DNA of 64,000 nt from Owenia fusiformis (GCA_903813345.2 CAIIXF020000008.1:5219341-5283340), one strand, 5' to 3'; counted from the stretch's first letter, positions 10,402 through 22,006 are shown. A program made the numbers and translations. The notes: generated from the letters alone by a model not told the origin.

Positions 10402-11155
10402 CGGCGGCCATCTTGCATTCTGGCGGCCATCTTGGAATTTTTTTCAGATAAATATTGTCATCGCGATTCCACAAAAACCACATAACAGATGTACTTCAAA
10501 TGTTCACACATGTTACATGGTAAAAAGTCCTAGACCTCATTATTTTTTTGGTGGCCATCTTGCATTCTGGCAGCCATCTTGGAAGTTTTAAGATAAATCT
10601 TGTCATTACTTCATGGATTTACTTCAAATTTCCACACATGTTACATTGTAAGAAAATATAGAGGTGAATAACTTTTCGGCAGCCATCTTGCATTCTGGCG
10701 GCCATCTTGGAAATTTTGGGATAAATCTTGTCATCGTGATTCCAGGAAAACAACCTAACAGATTAACTTCAAATGTTCACACATGTTACATGGTATGAAG
10801 TTCTAGAGCTGATTAACTTTTCAGTGGCCATCTTGCATTCTGGCGGCCATTTTGGAAGGTTTATAGATAAATCTTGTAATAACGATTCCAGAAAAACCAC
10901 TTCACAGTTTTGCTTCGAATTTTCACACATGTTACAATGTATGAAGTTCTAGAGCTGACTAACTTTTCGGTGGCCATGTTGCATTCCGTCGGCCATCTTG
11001 GTAGTTTTTAGATAAATCTTGTCATCACGATTCCATAAAAACCACGTAACAGTTTTACTTCAAATTTTCACACATGTTACATGGTAAGAAGTTATAGAGC
11101 TGATTAACTTTCCGATAGCCATCTTGCATTCTGGCGGCCATCTTGGAAGTTTGTA
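10402..11155 (+). repeat. tandem ~140 bp units with paired GCCATCTTG motifs (left arm)
   Basis: Six units start near 10402, 10550, 10677, 10823, 10970 and 11113. Each holds two copies of (G)GCCATCTTG about 20 bp apart, followed by 'agataaatcttgtcat', 'gattccaga', 'acttcaaat' and 'cacatgttacatgg'. Three inverted units lie in the right arm near 13972, 14110 and 14260. The motif resembles the core of the animal YY1 site, and binding is inference. Confidence 0.8.
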
Positions 11156-11175
11156 GATAAATATAAAATACAGTC

Positions 11176-11647
11176 AAAGCATTTACCACCAACAAAGGAT
11201 GCTCTCATTCTCCATATAAATAGAGCCAACTATCAGGCCTATATTTGGCAAAACGCAGGCAAATCAATGATTGATTATCAATCCCCCACATTACATGGTT
11301 GGACATTCAAAGGGAATAATCTACAAATTAAGTGGATGGAAAATGGTCCTGCCCCACAAGAAATAATGGAGCTTGTTGCTTGTAGTTGTAAAGGAGCGTG
11401 TGACTCAATGAGATGTAGTAAGAAACAGGATCTCATTTGTGGAAGTTCATGTAAGTGCCGCAAAGGTGTGTGTGAGAACTGTCCAACCCATCAGCACGAT
11501 GATGTTGATGAGAGCGACAATGAATATGAACCAGTTGATGACACCATTACACCAAACGTTGAAGATCAGGAAGAAAATGAATTACCTGAAAATCTCTTAC
11601 CTGACAACTGGATGAACCAACTTGTCAAAGTTGATGCCATAATATGA
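11176..11647 (+). pseudogene. C-terminal piece of a mobile-element ORF with CXC-type cysteine cluster
   Basis: An open frame runs from about 11176 to the stop at 11647, with an internal ATG at 11267. It reads a segment like LPPTKDALILHINRANYQ, then WTFKGNNLQIKWMENGPAP, a cysteine cluster (CSCKGACDSMRCSKK, then C-x4-C-x-C-x5-C-x2-C) and an acidic tail. This layout, W...PAP then tesmin/TSO1-like CXC cysteines, is familiar to me from the ends of repeated ORFs in invertebrate genomes that travel with mobile elements. The N-terminal part is missing. It lies between the inverted arms of the 10.1-14.6 kb element and may be cargo or a captured relic. Confidence 0.55.
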
Positions 11648-11667
11648 ATTATCTCACCCTGTATATA

Positions 11668-12150
11668 CACTGGTGATCCGCGCGATTACAGGTACGATTT
11701 GTCCTTATTCCTTATTTCATGCGTTGTAGGCAGAATCCTCTCGACGTTTTTTCTCACAAACGTGAATCAGTATCATATGTCTTAAAATTGTACATGTTTA
11801 CGAAAAATAGCTCAGAAGACGACAGAATCGTTGATTTAATTCCTAACTTAAGTTACATAAAGGTTCAGGTTAAAAGTGCAGATCTGAACTGTTTTTTCGA
11901 AATACCGTTTATGTAACTTAAGTGAGGAATTAAATGTACGATTATGTTGTCTTCTGAACTATTTGTTTGCAAATATGCACATTTTCTTAAACATATGATA
12001 CTGATACACGTTTGTGAGAAAAAATGTCGTGGGAATTCTGCCTACAAAGTGTGAAAGGAAAAGGAAAAATCATACCTTCGATGTTCCCACATTTTGTTAC
12101 CGAAACAAACCGTTTAGGTAACCAGCATAATCGAGTGGATCACTATAATA
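11668..12150. mobile_element. foldback element nested in the large element
   Basis: The left arm from 'ctggtgatccgcgcgatta' (11668) through 'ttgtaggcagaatcc', 'tttctcacaaacgtg' and 'taacttaagttacataa' is matched inverted by 'ttatgtaacttaagtgag', 'cacgtttgtgagaaaaa', 'ggaattctgcctacaa' and 'taatcgagtggatcact' (to ~12150). Arms are about 220 bp with almost no loop. Confidence 0.8.
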
Positions 12151-12603
12151 TACTTTAGCAGTCTTTAATAATGTTAGGGAGGATGAGTTGTGTGAAGGCA
12201 TACTATGTCATGTTAGATCATGATCTATACTATTTTTATTACAATTTACCAGTTACACTTTCTCCATGCTAGGTTCTGTTAAAACTTTTGTTCCGTTTCC
12301 TATGGCATCCGTGCTTTATACATTTACATTCACAATGGTCCCTTCCTGGTATATTTTTTAGGTTTCATGACTGTTAAATTCTATAGTCTTGTTAAGACCA
12401 CTTTATAAACAGGTTTATTATTACTGGTGTAACTAACACAACGAAAAAAAATATAATTAATTTATTTGATTTCATATAACATGAAATTATTTTTTCTTTT
12501 CGATAAAACATTGCTTATTAGAAATATATTTAGTTGAAAACTTAGAGTAAACAATCAGTTCTTCTATCACAAAGTTGATTTTGGTTCAGTAGATTTTTCT
12601 ATA

Positions 12604-12735
12604 CATTATTTTTATGTCACCACCACTAGTGATTGGGTGACATATTGTAATAGCTTCGAAAGTTTATCTTGGCACTGTTCAGTAGTTAATGTGTACTGTA
12701 TACTTAACAAGGTGTGGTGACATCGTCACTACTAT
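12604..12735. repeat. dispersed GTCACCACC repeat (partner near 40556)
   Basis: 'tttttatgtcaccacca' followed shortly by 'tgacatattgtaa' occurs here and again at 40556-40600. A further 'ggtgtggtgacat' occurs downstream in each. This is probably an old interspersed repeat of unknown type. Confidence 0.5.
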
Positions 12736-12877
12736 TGAAAGCTTATGTTGATATTGTAGCAGTGTTTTTTAAGTTCTTTTTGTTGGTACAATTAGTTTCC
12801 AAACCCTATACTTATATCGATCTGACACACAGTATTAGTGCAGGTTTAAGTGATTTTTGTTGATTATTAAACGCAAA

Positions 12878-12960
12878 GAGCACATGTGTCTCGAACTCGC
12901 AACATTGTGGATAGTTTGACATGCTGGTGCTCTGAACCAGCTCGTTAGTTAATATCTGAC
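12878..12960 (-). repeat. tRNA-derived SINE-like segment
   Basis: On the minus strand 'gagctggttcagagcaccag' resembles a D-arm with A-box and 'gcgagttcgagacac' a T-arm with B-box, about 35 nt apart. The cloverleaf is imperfect and the anticodon stem is not convincing, so this is a tRNA-like relic rather than a working tRNA gene. Confidence 0.4.
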
Positions 12961-13639
12961 TAAGAGACAGCTTGCTTTCCCGATGAAGAAACGTTATCTG
13001 CAGCTTTTATGAGAACTATAGTATCTACAACTATTTTTGATCTTATGAGTATTGGATATCATTATTTTCAATTTTTCTTCAACATGTATTTTAATGACTT
13101 TAGTATGAATGGAATGTCCCTCGAAGTTGTGGTCGTTGATGAGGAATTGGTCATTGAACGGTGTGGATGCTGTTTATTCCCATATTAGATTATTGTCTTG
13201 AGATATTCAGGTTTGTTTTTTGTTTGCCAGTTTTACACTTTACAGTTTGCTTTTCCCACTAGGTTGCTTTACACTTTTTTCCTTTCTCATTTGTCATTTT
13301 TGTTTATATTTAGTAAGGATATGATAAGCAGGTCTCTCCTTCTGTGTGATCACCTGTCCAAAAGATAATTCAACTGCATGAAGAACATTTCGTTGACATG
13401 ATGCACAGTGAAAGGTTTTCCACACATTTAATTTTTGTTTAAAAGAGCTTTAATTCCGTTATATACTCAGATCAAGGCCAATTTAGCATACATTTCGCTC
13501 TCAAAAATCACTGTGCAATAATGGATTTCAAAGAAATCTTTGACGTTTTCAATAATCTTTTTTCTTTTTGATGAAATGTAGTTATTTATTCTTAAAATCA
13601 ATCGATGTCATACACAAAATGCATTTAAGTGGTATAAAG

Positions 13640-13866
13640 TACAGAAGCAGAGAAAAAATATTATTTTAGAATATCACCATGTGTTACTCCATTGTAGCGC
13701 CTCTTGCCCATGTTTCTATCAATATAAAACATGATATCATACACCAAATATGCATTTATGTCAAATTATGTGGTTTAAAATACAGAAAAATAGACAACAT
13801 TCTCCTTAGAATACCACCTTGTGTAACCCCACTTTACTGCCTTTTGCCCCTGTTTATATCAATATA
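13640..13866. repeat. partial tandem copies of the right-arm end sequence
   Basis: 'cttgtgtaaccccactttactgccttttgcccctgttta' at about 13818 and a weaker copy at about 13675 repeat the sequence found once near 14400 in the right arm. Each follows similar upstream text ('catacacc/aaaatgcattta', 'aaagtacag/aaatacag'). They are degenerate units of about 140 bp. Confidence 0.6.
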
Positions 13867-14592
13867 AAAGGTAGCATGTAACCTTCCTTGTAACATGTGT
13901 AAAAGTTTCAAGAAAATCAGTAAAGTGGTTTTCCTGGATCACAATGACAAGATTTATCCAAAAAACATCCAAGATGGCCGCCAGAATGCAAGATGGCCAC
14001 CGAAAGGTTAATTAGCTCTAGAACTTCTTACCATGTAATATGTGTGAAAATTTGAAGTAAATCCGTTTGGTTTTCCTGAAATCGTGATGACAAGATTTAT
14101 CTTTAACTTCCAAGATGGCTGCCAGAATGCAAGATGGCCACCGAAAAAATAATGAGGTCTAGGACTTTTTACCACGTTACATGTGTGAACATTTGAAGTA
14201 CATCTGTTATGTGGTTTTTGTGGAATCACGATGACAATATTTATCTGAAAAAAATTCCAAGATGGCCGCAAGAATGCAAGATGGCCGCCGCAGAGTTAAT
14301 CAGCTCTAGAACTTCTTACCATGTAACATGTGTGAAAATTTGAAGTAAATCCGTCTAATGGTTTACCTGGAATCGTGATGACAAGAAAGTGAGACTTCAG
14401 AATGCCACCTTGTCTAACCCCGTTTTGGTGCCTTTTGCCCCTGTTTACATCAATAGAAGAGGTGTTTTCTTTAAGAGGGAAGTCTGTTCTTTCAAACGGT
14501 ACAATCATTTTATGTGGGAAAGGACCGGACAACAAAACCCCTTTTCTAGAGCCCTTTTGGAAATCAGATCGGGGACTAATTGTGTAGTCTAA

Positions 14593-15790
14593 ACAAACAC
14601 TGGATTTGAACGGCTATTTATATGAGAAGGCTACATGAATTTGTATATGGTCGAGTGATACGTACAGGTTCAGTTTCGATTATATATGGCTGACGCCCGA
14701 GAGCTGACACTGTCTTTCACAAGCAATGACAAGGCTATAGGTGGACGTGAACGGCAGGATTTTAAAGTTGATATGGGAAAGTGTGGCGCGCGTACTATAT
14801 ACTTTAATACCAATTTAATTCCCGTTTTGCATCAGTGCTTCATGTTTATGACGGGAAATGTTAAGTTTCACGTGTGTATTTAAAGAAATAATGTCTAACA
14901 ATTAACCATTTTTTCTTTTCACGTTAGATCATGGTTTGGGATTTATGGTTTTTTTTCTTTTGACTGGTATACATTTAGAATTTACTTTTTCTTGACAGGT
15001 TCCATTACAACATTTGGTCCTTTCCCTTTTGGACTTGTGCTCAGATACGTCTATGGGAATGATTTTACTCACTTAATTGAAAAAAAACTTAAGAACAATG
15101 TTAAATAAAGTGATGGAATATACTTTTAAAGAGATCCAGTCGTCCAGATTTCTATTCTGGACAATCAGTAATGTCCCAATAAAATTGCTGATAAAACATA
15201 ATATATACCTTAGATATATCTTGAGTCCAAATCATAAGCACAATTTCATCAATATATTGGGAAATCAACAGGACAACCAATAGAACAACCAACTGTCAGA
15301 ATTGAACGCAATAAGTCAAAAACAATATACAATGTTTTTTGGGATTTATTTATAGTTTAACCCCTTAGAAGTAGTTTATTTAAATATGGCTTCTCTGATC
15401 GCCAAACCAATCTGTTGAAACTGAAGGAAAAAGCCTATCAGACTGGAACAAATTTGAGCGGGCTTTTTATATTTTATTTTGAATTTCAACTGATGAAAGT
15501 GGAAATTCATGGCTAGGAACAATCATCGAATTGATACTGTTAAAGAATTAATTTAAGCCTCAGAATTGGTAAGTTGATAAACAAACTTGTTTTACATCAA
15601 ATAACACAAAAAATCGGGGGTTACTCTAATTGTGTTTTAGGAGACCCGATCTCTTTAAGAATTCTAGTAGTAGAACAAAAAGCGCAGAAATTATCTTTCG
15701 AAACCTTTTTTCCTTTATTTTAGGGACGGTTGGAGATGTAATGCGTTTTGCAACAATTCTTCACGATTCTAATAATTTTGACAATTAGTT
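14593..15790. other. no gene seen
   Basis: AT-rich sequence with no exon structure, repeat or RNA gene that I can support. Confidence 0.4.
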
Positions 15791-15797
15791 TCAACAA

Positions 15798-16040
15798 GAT
15801 ATTCTAATGTAGAGAACTCTTCTATAACAATGAATGCAGACAACCAACTGCAGCACTCCGTACCTTTAATGGAAAAAGCTCTCCGATGAGCAACCATGGA
15901 ACAGCGCCCCACCCTGTAGAGAATCCAATGAAGTACAAATTTAGCCTATAGCGCTTACTTAAGATAACCACGGCAGGTCCATATAGTGGTTGTCATGGAG
16001 ATAATAATAGACTCCAAGCGCCTCTGAAATAGAACTTAAG
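15798..16040 (-). pseudogene. short relic of a Tret1-like transporter
   Basis: On the minus strand this matches the region of the intact transporter around 4085-4345, encoding the helix 8-10 area ('cagcactccgtacctttaatgg', 'aaaagctctccga', 'gcgccccaccctgtagagaa'). Several small deletions and insertions break the frame. It is flanked by unrelated sequence on both sides, so it is an isolated ~240 bp fragment of the same gene family. Confidence 0.75.
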
Positions 16041-16044
16041 CCCT

Positions 16045-16430
16045 GTGTACACTATAAATAAATTTTCAATCATTTCAATCGTTTCAATGCTTGCATCATT
16101 TCGAGCATTTCAATCGTTTTAATCGATTCGCTTTTGAAATGAATTGAAAGTTTCGCTGTTTGCGCCTGTTTCGCCGTTTCAAGCATTTCAATTATGCGGC
16201 CAATTCATAGACTATCATGAAGAAACGGGCGAAACGATTGAAACGAAAAACAAACATGCACGTTTTTCGTTTCAAGCATTTCGCCGTATTTTTCAACCGT
16301 TTCAATCAATTCAATTCGCCTAAAGGGGTGTATACACTGGCAGGCGAAAAGGTTGAAACGGGGGCGAAAAGGCCGAAATGCTTTAAGCTGTTCTCACATT
16401 CTCTTTCATTTCAACCATTTCCTATAATAC
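16045..16430. repeat. degenerate TTTCAA / CGTTTC-rich tract
   Basis: Dozens of short, irregularly spaced copies of tttcaat, cgtttcaa and catttcg occur, first mostly on the plus strand, then on the minus strand (gattgaaacg, ggcgaaa), then on plus again. The tract lies between 'cctgtgtacact' (16040) and 'gtgtatacactgg' (16329). There is no fixed period. It could be the inside of an old element. Confidence 0.6.
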
Positions 16431-18097
16431 AATGTACTATTATTAATGGATTATGAAAAGCACCCTTTTCTTCTAACAGGTGAGACGTTGTAATATATTC
16501 ATCTTAAACCATAAACAATATTCGACTCGCTCAGCATTCCTTCTTTATAACACATATGCAAAGTATTAAAATATGATTATTAAGGATTGTACTCGTACTT
16601 AGAGTAACATCAACGATCACCTTCACTCAAAATAAATTGTACAATAGACACGGTGATAGAACACATTAGAAAACAGCAAACAATTCTCATGTGTTATCTT
16701 TCAACTGTCATAAGTAATAAAATCACTTTTTATGTACTATTTGCAATTGGGTTTTAAAGAATTGTGGATATGGTAAATTATTATTTTTTAGTGACAAGAG
16801 AATGCAGAAAAGCATTTGAAATATAAACTGGAGTTGACACATATTCATCCCAGGCAAAACTAAATAAACCTAAGTTCTGGAGTATCCTGTTTTTCAAAGA
16901 ATAATTTGAGAAAAATTGGTGAAAATCAAAATGATTCTCGAACAATTAGAAGTAAGTTGTCATTTAATTCAGCAAAATTAGACATACATAATAAAGTTTT
17001 TTTAAAGATTTTTTGTTGTACTGAATTTGACTTTGTATATTTGGTAATTACAATTTTCAGAATATTGACAATGTTTTTTTGGCTTTTGAAATTTTTCTAG
17101 AAATCAAAAATTTGAGTTGGCATCTTCACTCAGATCCAATGACTTCAGGTTTTCTTTGAAATGTTTCATACTGCCAAATTAAAGCAAATGCAAAAGTAGA
17201 AGTACAATATGAACTTTATATGAACATTTAAACTGATAAAAGTAACTGATGTTAGTTTAAATATTGAAGTATGTATTTATTTATTAAAAACATTTGTAAT
17301 TAGGAACAAGATAGGATTATAAGAAACGTATCACAAATAAATATTCGAGTCTATTGACATAAACGATATGTCATCTTATTTGAAAAAGTGGTATCTAGTT
17401 ACATATTTTTCAGCATCATTTTGGCATTTATGTGATGCAGATTATATATAGCTTTTTAAATACAATTTATATTTTTGCTATATAGCGTACATGACATGCG
17501 CATAATTGACATACAAGTAGCCGACATGTACTTGGATTTGCAAATCGTCGCATGAGAATAACTTTGTACTAACTGCCATTTTCAAAAAAATTGAGATAGA
17601 CATGGAATTTTACTATTTGAAACACAGGCTTTCATCTCAGATACATGCCCCATCTCAATTCCCTCCCATTAAGCTAGAATTCAGTGTGAAATTGTACCAT
17701 CTCCAGACAAACAGCTTATTTCTAATTTCAAATTGTCATATCTGATTTCAACTGTTTCAACCAATCAACTCTCTAAGAATTGGTCATGTGACTTGCAAAA
17801 CTTGGAGTTATAACAATCTTATATTAAAACGAAGTATGCCAATATGCATGTTATTGTATCTAGAATGAAATAATGTTTTGTAACAAAATACCATGTCAGT
17901 TTGCATGCCTGGCCTTTCATGTTTTAGTTTTAGAACTATTACAAGTAGATCAAAAAAATAAAATGATACAGTATGTGTAATCCCATGCATATTCAAATTA
18001 TATGCCCTCAATTACTCTTTGTATTATGGATGCTCATTGGATTATTCATGGCCACATGATATGAAATAGAATTACTAATTTCCTCGAAAACCTAAAT

Positions 18098-18622
18098 CCT
18101 TGCTACCAGGGAAGATGAAAAGTACAAATGACCAGTTAATATCCCAGATGCGAGTAGAAATAATCTTGATTTACGTCATTAAAAATTCACAACTCAGTCA
18201 AACTGATGTCATATTTGGAATCTACATGTAAAATTACATCTAGACATGTGGTTTTGAAGAGAGTTTATCAACTTTGAAAATTTAATTTTCTTTGAAAATG
18301 TGACTTCTAGGTCGGGGAGATTCCCCATAGACCCCATTTTGTAAAACCACAAAAAGTGAAATATCTTTTCTTTTGTTGGGCAGATAATATTTTCTTTTAC
18401 TGGATATATTTTAATTTGTATATCTATCACATACATAAGGGTAATATGAAAAGTGAACCACTAAAACTGATGAATATTCAGGTTTAAGGGAATTTTGTAA
18501 TACATGTTATTTCCCCCGAATCAGCCACCTGGTGGCGAAACTGGTAACTACCTACTCGCATCTGAGTAATTAGATCATGTGAGCAGTCAAAAGTACCCTT
18601 TATCTTCCCTGCTACCAGGTCT
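18098..18622. mobile_element. nested MITE-like element with ~65 bp inverted ends
   Basis: The left end 'ttgctaccagggaagatgaa...cagatgcgagtag' is matched inverted by 'ctactcgcatctga...atcttccctgctaccagg'. The interior has no coding sequence. It lies inside the 17.5-20.2 kb element, so it inserted later. Confidence 0.7.
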
Positions 18623-19349
18623 TATGGGGGTTTGAATGGCCAAATGCAATAGAAATGCATATACGAAGCTGTCATCATTAAATGTTGAAAATGAAAGACT
18701 ACTTATTTGTTTCTTCAAATAGAGTACATAATAATAGGTTATATACTAGATATAGTAATCAAAACAAATAGTAACTGTCATATTTTGCACTACATTGCTC
18801 AAAGGCAATCACTGTCTGTATACTATTAAAATCTCTTTCAAAATGATGTTTTATAGTTTGTGGAAAAAAGCTAAATCTATTTAAACTAGCTTTAACTTTT
18901 ACTGACCATACACTATATCAATAAGGAGTTATCTTTATGTTAGTATAGTCCCTTAAAACACTTATTTTATTTTCTCTTCATCTATGATTTACTTTGCGCT
19001 TTTCTGGGATCTTTTTAGTTATTTTATTACAAGTATGTTTTTCAGATTTGTCCTTTCTTTTGCATTTTTGGGATCATTGTTTTTGGATCATCTACATTTT
19101 ATTTTGGAAAAGTAACAAATTGGTTCAATTTCTTTACAAAGAGCCACTCTTAGTCTCCACTTCTACAATTGCTTCAATTCCCAATTGTACTCCACAGAAT
19201 GGATAATGATAGCTGCATCCCAATGAACAAAATGTGATTACCTAAATCGAGGTTTCATCACTTTCATTAATCTAAAATGAATTAGAAATTATTTTTCTAT
19301 TTTCAAATTTCTTCCATGTGCATGTAATAAAAATTGGTTATGTCTTAGG

Positions 19350-19492
19350 CCCTAAGGATCTGAAACCTGCTGGTCAAAATGGAATTACGGACCAGTTGCA
19401 ATGTTATTCTCCTATACCCAGTGAAAAAATCAACTGGTCTGTATCAAAAATAACCTGATAATGACCAGCGGACCGGCCCTTAGGGGCTACAT
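19350..19492. repeat. small hairpin element
   Basis: 'ggccctaaggatctgaaacc' followed by 'tgctggtc' at the left pairs with 'gaccagcggaccggcccttaggggc' at the right. Inner complementary stretches (gaccagttg / caactggtc) continue the fold. Confidence 0.6.
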
Positions 19493-20383
19493 TGTAATGT
19501 GCTGGGAGGTTTAGGCTACAGGGTTTATACCGAGGGAAATATGTGGGGGACCGTATTGGCATCATTGGTTTCAATGCATTGTACTTCTGCCTTAGTTTCA
19601 AAGGCAATAGATTCTTTTTGAAGGGTGTCCTGAGATTCCAAAATTAAGAAATAATTGTACTTATTTGAGAAATTGATTTTTAAGTTTTATAAATTGAATT
19701 TTCTTTATTTTATTAAATAATATTCTTTGGTTTTTGAAGATTTTTTTACAAAGCAAAACATTATTTTTCATTCTAGATACAATAACATGCATATTGGCAT
19801 ACTTCGTTTTAATATAAGATTGTTATAACTCCAAGTTTTGCAAGTCACATGACCAATTCTTAGAGAGTTGATTGGTTGAAACAGTTGATATCAGATATGA
19901 CAATTTGAAATTAGAAATAAGCTGATATTCCGGTGGGAAATTGTATCAACTCCATTTCCATAGTTTTAAAAAAGGATCTTGTAAATTGTTTCAAGGTATG
20001 ATATTTCATATAAGATATCTCTAGGGTGAGACCAGGTGACATACAAAAAATCAAGTTTCACATAGCAATACTAAGTAAGATACAGACCTCTAAACTTTCA
20101 AACCTTGATTTCTCAGTTCCGTAAAAATGTGAGATAGTACAAAGTTATTCTCATGCGACGAAATTACAAATGCATCTCACCAGTCACCATGATACATTCA
20201 GTAGGAATTGACCATGATCTCATATATTTTCCTATTATTTTCTTCATTGAAACAAAATCCAAGGGAACTGTCACTTCTGCAATGTCCTTATCATGTTTAT
20301 GCTTCTGTAGTTCCATATTTTCTGATGGTTATCTTTACGACGTTTTGTAATCCTCTTTAATACTGTTGGCTATCATCTATTTC

Positions 20384-21625
20384 CTACACTTTTTTCTCTG
20401 GGTCATCCAAGAGAGATGAACGTATTCCAATGTTTTGTAATTCCTCAATAAGTTCTCCATTTTTGTGCATGTCTATCATAATGTCACAGCCTCCAACAAA
20501 CTCACCATTCATGTAGACTTGGGGGATAGTTGGCCAGTTACTGTACTCTTTTATACCTGAAATCAATATCAAATCATATGAAGAATCGACATGTTCCATG
20601 GTGGTATTAATATAAAATATATCTAGCTAGATGTACATTATTATCTTTGAAGTATATCTACATTTTCAGTTTGAATGGCTTCTTACACTGAAATCGTGGC
20701 ATTTATCATTGAATCAAGTTTTGTAAGTTCATGTCAATACACACTCTCAGGTGGTGAACGCTTAATCATTTAGTCTTCAATCACCACTAGTGGGTCTAGT
20801 GAGTGTAATTCTTCTTCTTCTTAGTCCTTTTCAGTGTTCCTTATAAGGTGTTCCGGGATCACTTTGGCATTATTATGCTGCCTTTGATCACTTGTTGCTG
20901 TTTTTAAAACTCATGTACTAAAAATATCACTTGTACTTTTCACTTGTGCTTATTTTACTTCTGTTGGGAGAGAGAGCGCTAAAACTTGTTATCTAACGTA
21001 GTCTAAAATGCAAGTGTTTTTCCATTAAAATGAGATGTTAAAATAGAGTCACTATCTCACTCGAGTTAAAAATAAGTTATTAAAATCTCTTGGATTTCTG
21101 TATAAATGCCTGCAGGCATTTCATAATTTCTTTATTTAACTTATGGTCCAGGCTTGTGTTGAGTCCTGTGATTGTTTGTAGGTCTAGAGCTGGATTGTAT
21201 TTAGCTCCTAGTAGTATCTGTTGTACTTTGGCCAATAGAATCTGTGTAATTTTTGTGTATGTGAATGTACTTGAGTTGACCTTGTCCCTGGCACACATGT
21301 ATTTATGAATAGTAAAAACTCAATACAATTAAACTTATATGACAGAGAAATACATACCTTGCCGAGTATCCTCGTCTTCTAATATATTATATGTCACAAA
21401 TTTATTCTGGTCGACACCATGAAACCTCAGTATTTCCATGACAGCCCTACTGAAACCACACCTTGGCTCTTCAGGCGTCCCTTTCATGAAAACAACTAAT
21501 TTCTCTTTATTGACCATTGAATCAAGCCTTGTTTTTTGTTCAGCTGATAGAGCATAACTTGCAGAAAGTATCCTGTGTATATTAGGCCTGGTCAATGACG
21601 CGGCTACTCGAAAAAGGCTAATCAT
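20384..21625 (-). CDS. GLRX5: mitochondrial monothiol glutaredoxin 5
   Basis: There are two exons on the minus strand: 21625-21358 (start codon to phase 1) and 20556-20384 (to stop), giving 146 residues. Splice signals are ag/gtatgt at the donor and ttttcag-type at the acceptor. The protein has a short basic, hydroxylated N-terminus consistent with a mitochondrial targeting sequence, then the monothiol active site CGFS (56-59), FMKGT (46-50) for glutathione binding, TIPQVY (cis-proline) and GGCD near the C-terminus. These define the CGFS glutaredoxin family, which carries glutathione-bound [2Fe-2S] clusters between the mitochondrial assembly machinery and target proteins. Length is close to vertebrate GLRX5. 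Its start lies head to head with the ankyrin-GH20 gene, 381 bp away. Confidence 0.95.
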
Positions 21626-22006
21626 TTCGTAATTTTGTAATATTTTCTTCTTTTACGAAAGTGCTCGTGGAACTCCTTTTCCGGTTTATGTATGGCTCCG
21701 CGAGTACTTGTTGAGAAATAGTTTTGAGGATTTTTATTCGAAATCAATAGGAACGCATTACAAATTAGACTTAATCAATCTTAAATATGTCAAAGCGAAT
21801 GTATTTTGAGCTTTAATTGTATTGTATGGTACACAAGACGGAATAAATAGTTATTTGGAAGAGCGGATTAATTGCCAATTTAAACGCGCATGCGCTAAGT
21901 TTGTTGACTTCCGGGTTCTACACGTTTACAGAAAAATATAATCTCTACACAATTCGGTCTAAATGAAGCTATCAAATTAATTTGATTTGGTCAACACGAC
22001 TTCACT
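21626..22006. promoter_or_regulatory. bidirectional promoter between GLRX5 and the ankyrin-GH20 gene
   Basis: This 381 bp interval separates two divergent start codons. It contains a palindrome gcgcatgcgc at 21886-21895, matching the NRF1 consensus, an ETS/GABP-like acttccggg at 21907-21915, a second ETS-like core (aaccggaaaagg, minus strand, about 21676-21687) and CCAAT at 21875-21879. NRF1 and GABP sites are known features of promoters of nuclear genes for mitochondrial proteins in animals. No TATA box is apparent. Use in this species is inference. Confidence 0.6.

Larger units (their letters stand above)
10115..14592. mobile_element. large (~4.5 kb) element with long inverted terminal arms
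   Basis: The left arm (10118 to about 10530, continuing into a tandem array to 11155) and the right arm (about 13880-14592) are inverted copies. For example, 10157-10380 and 14535-14310 translate to nearly the same string on opposite strands. Each arm contains tandem copies of a ~140 bp unit rich in GCCATCTTG. Between the arms lie the tail of a mobile-element ORF with a CXC-type cysteine cluster (11176-11647), a nested foldback element (11668-12150), a tRNA-like stretch and further partial repeats of the arm sequence (13670-13866). No complete transposase is seen, so it appears non-autonomous or eroded. Superfamily is unknown. Confidence 0.7.
17525..20165. mobile_element. element with ~350-400 bp inverted terminal arms
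   Basis: The left arm (~17540-17880) and the right arm (~19755-20160) are inverted copies. 'cgcatgagaataactttgtact' pairs with 'acaaagttattctcatgcg', and 'ccaatcaactctctaagaa' through 'acttggagttataacaatc' pairs with its complement at 19810-19880. No transposase is seen in the ~1.9 kb interior, which itself holds a nested foldback element (18098-18622) and a small hairpin (19350-19492). Confidence 0.75.

Noticed and set aside
14686-14883. 65-codon open frame beginning MADAREL
   Set aside because: No splice context, domain or similarity to neighbours; length is within chance expectation.
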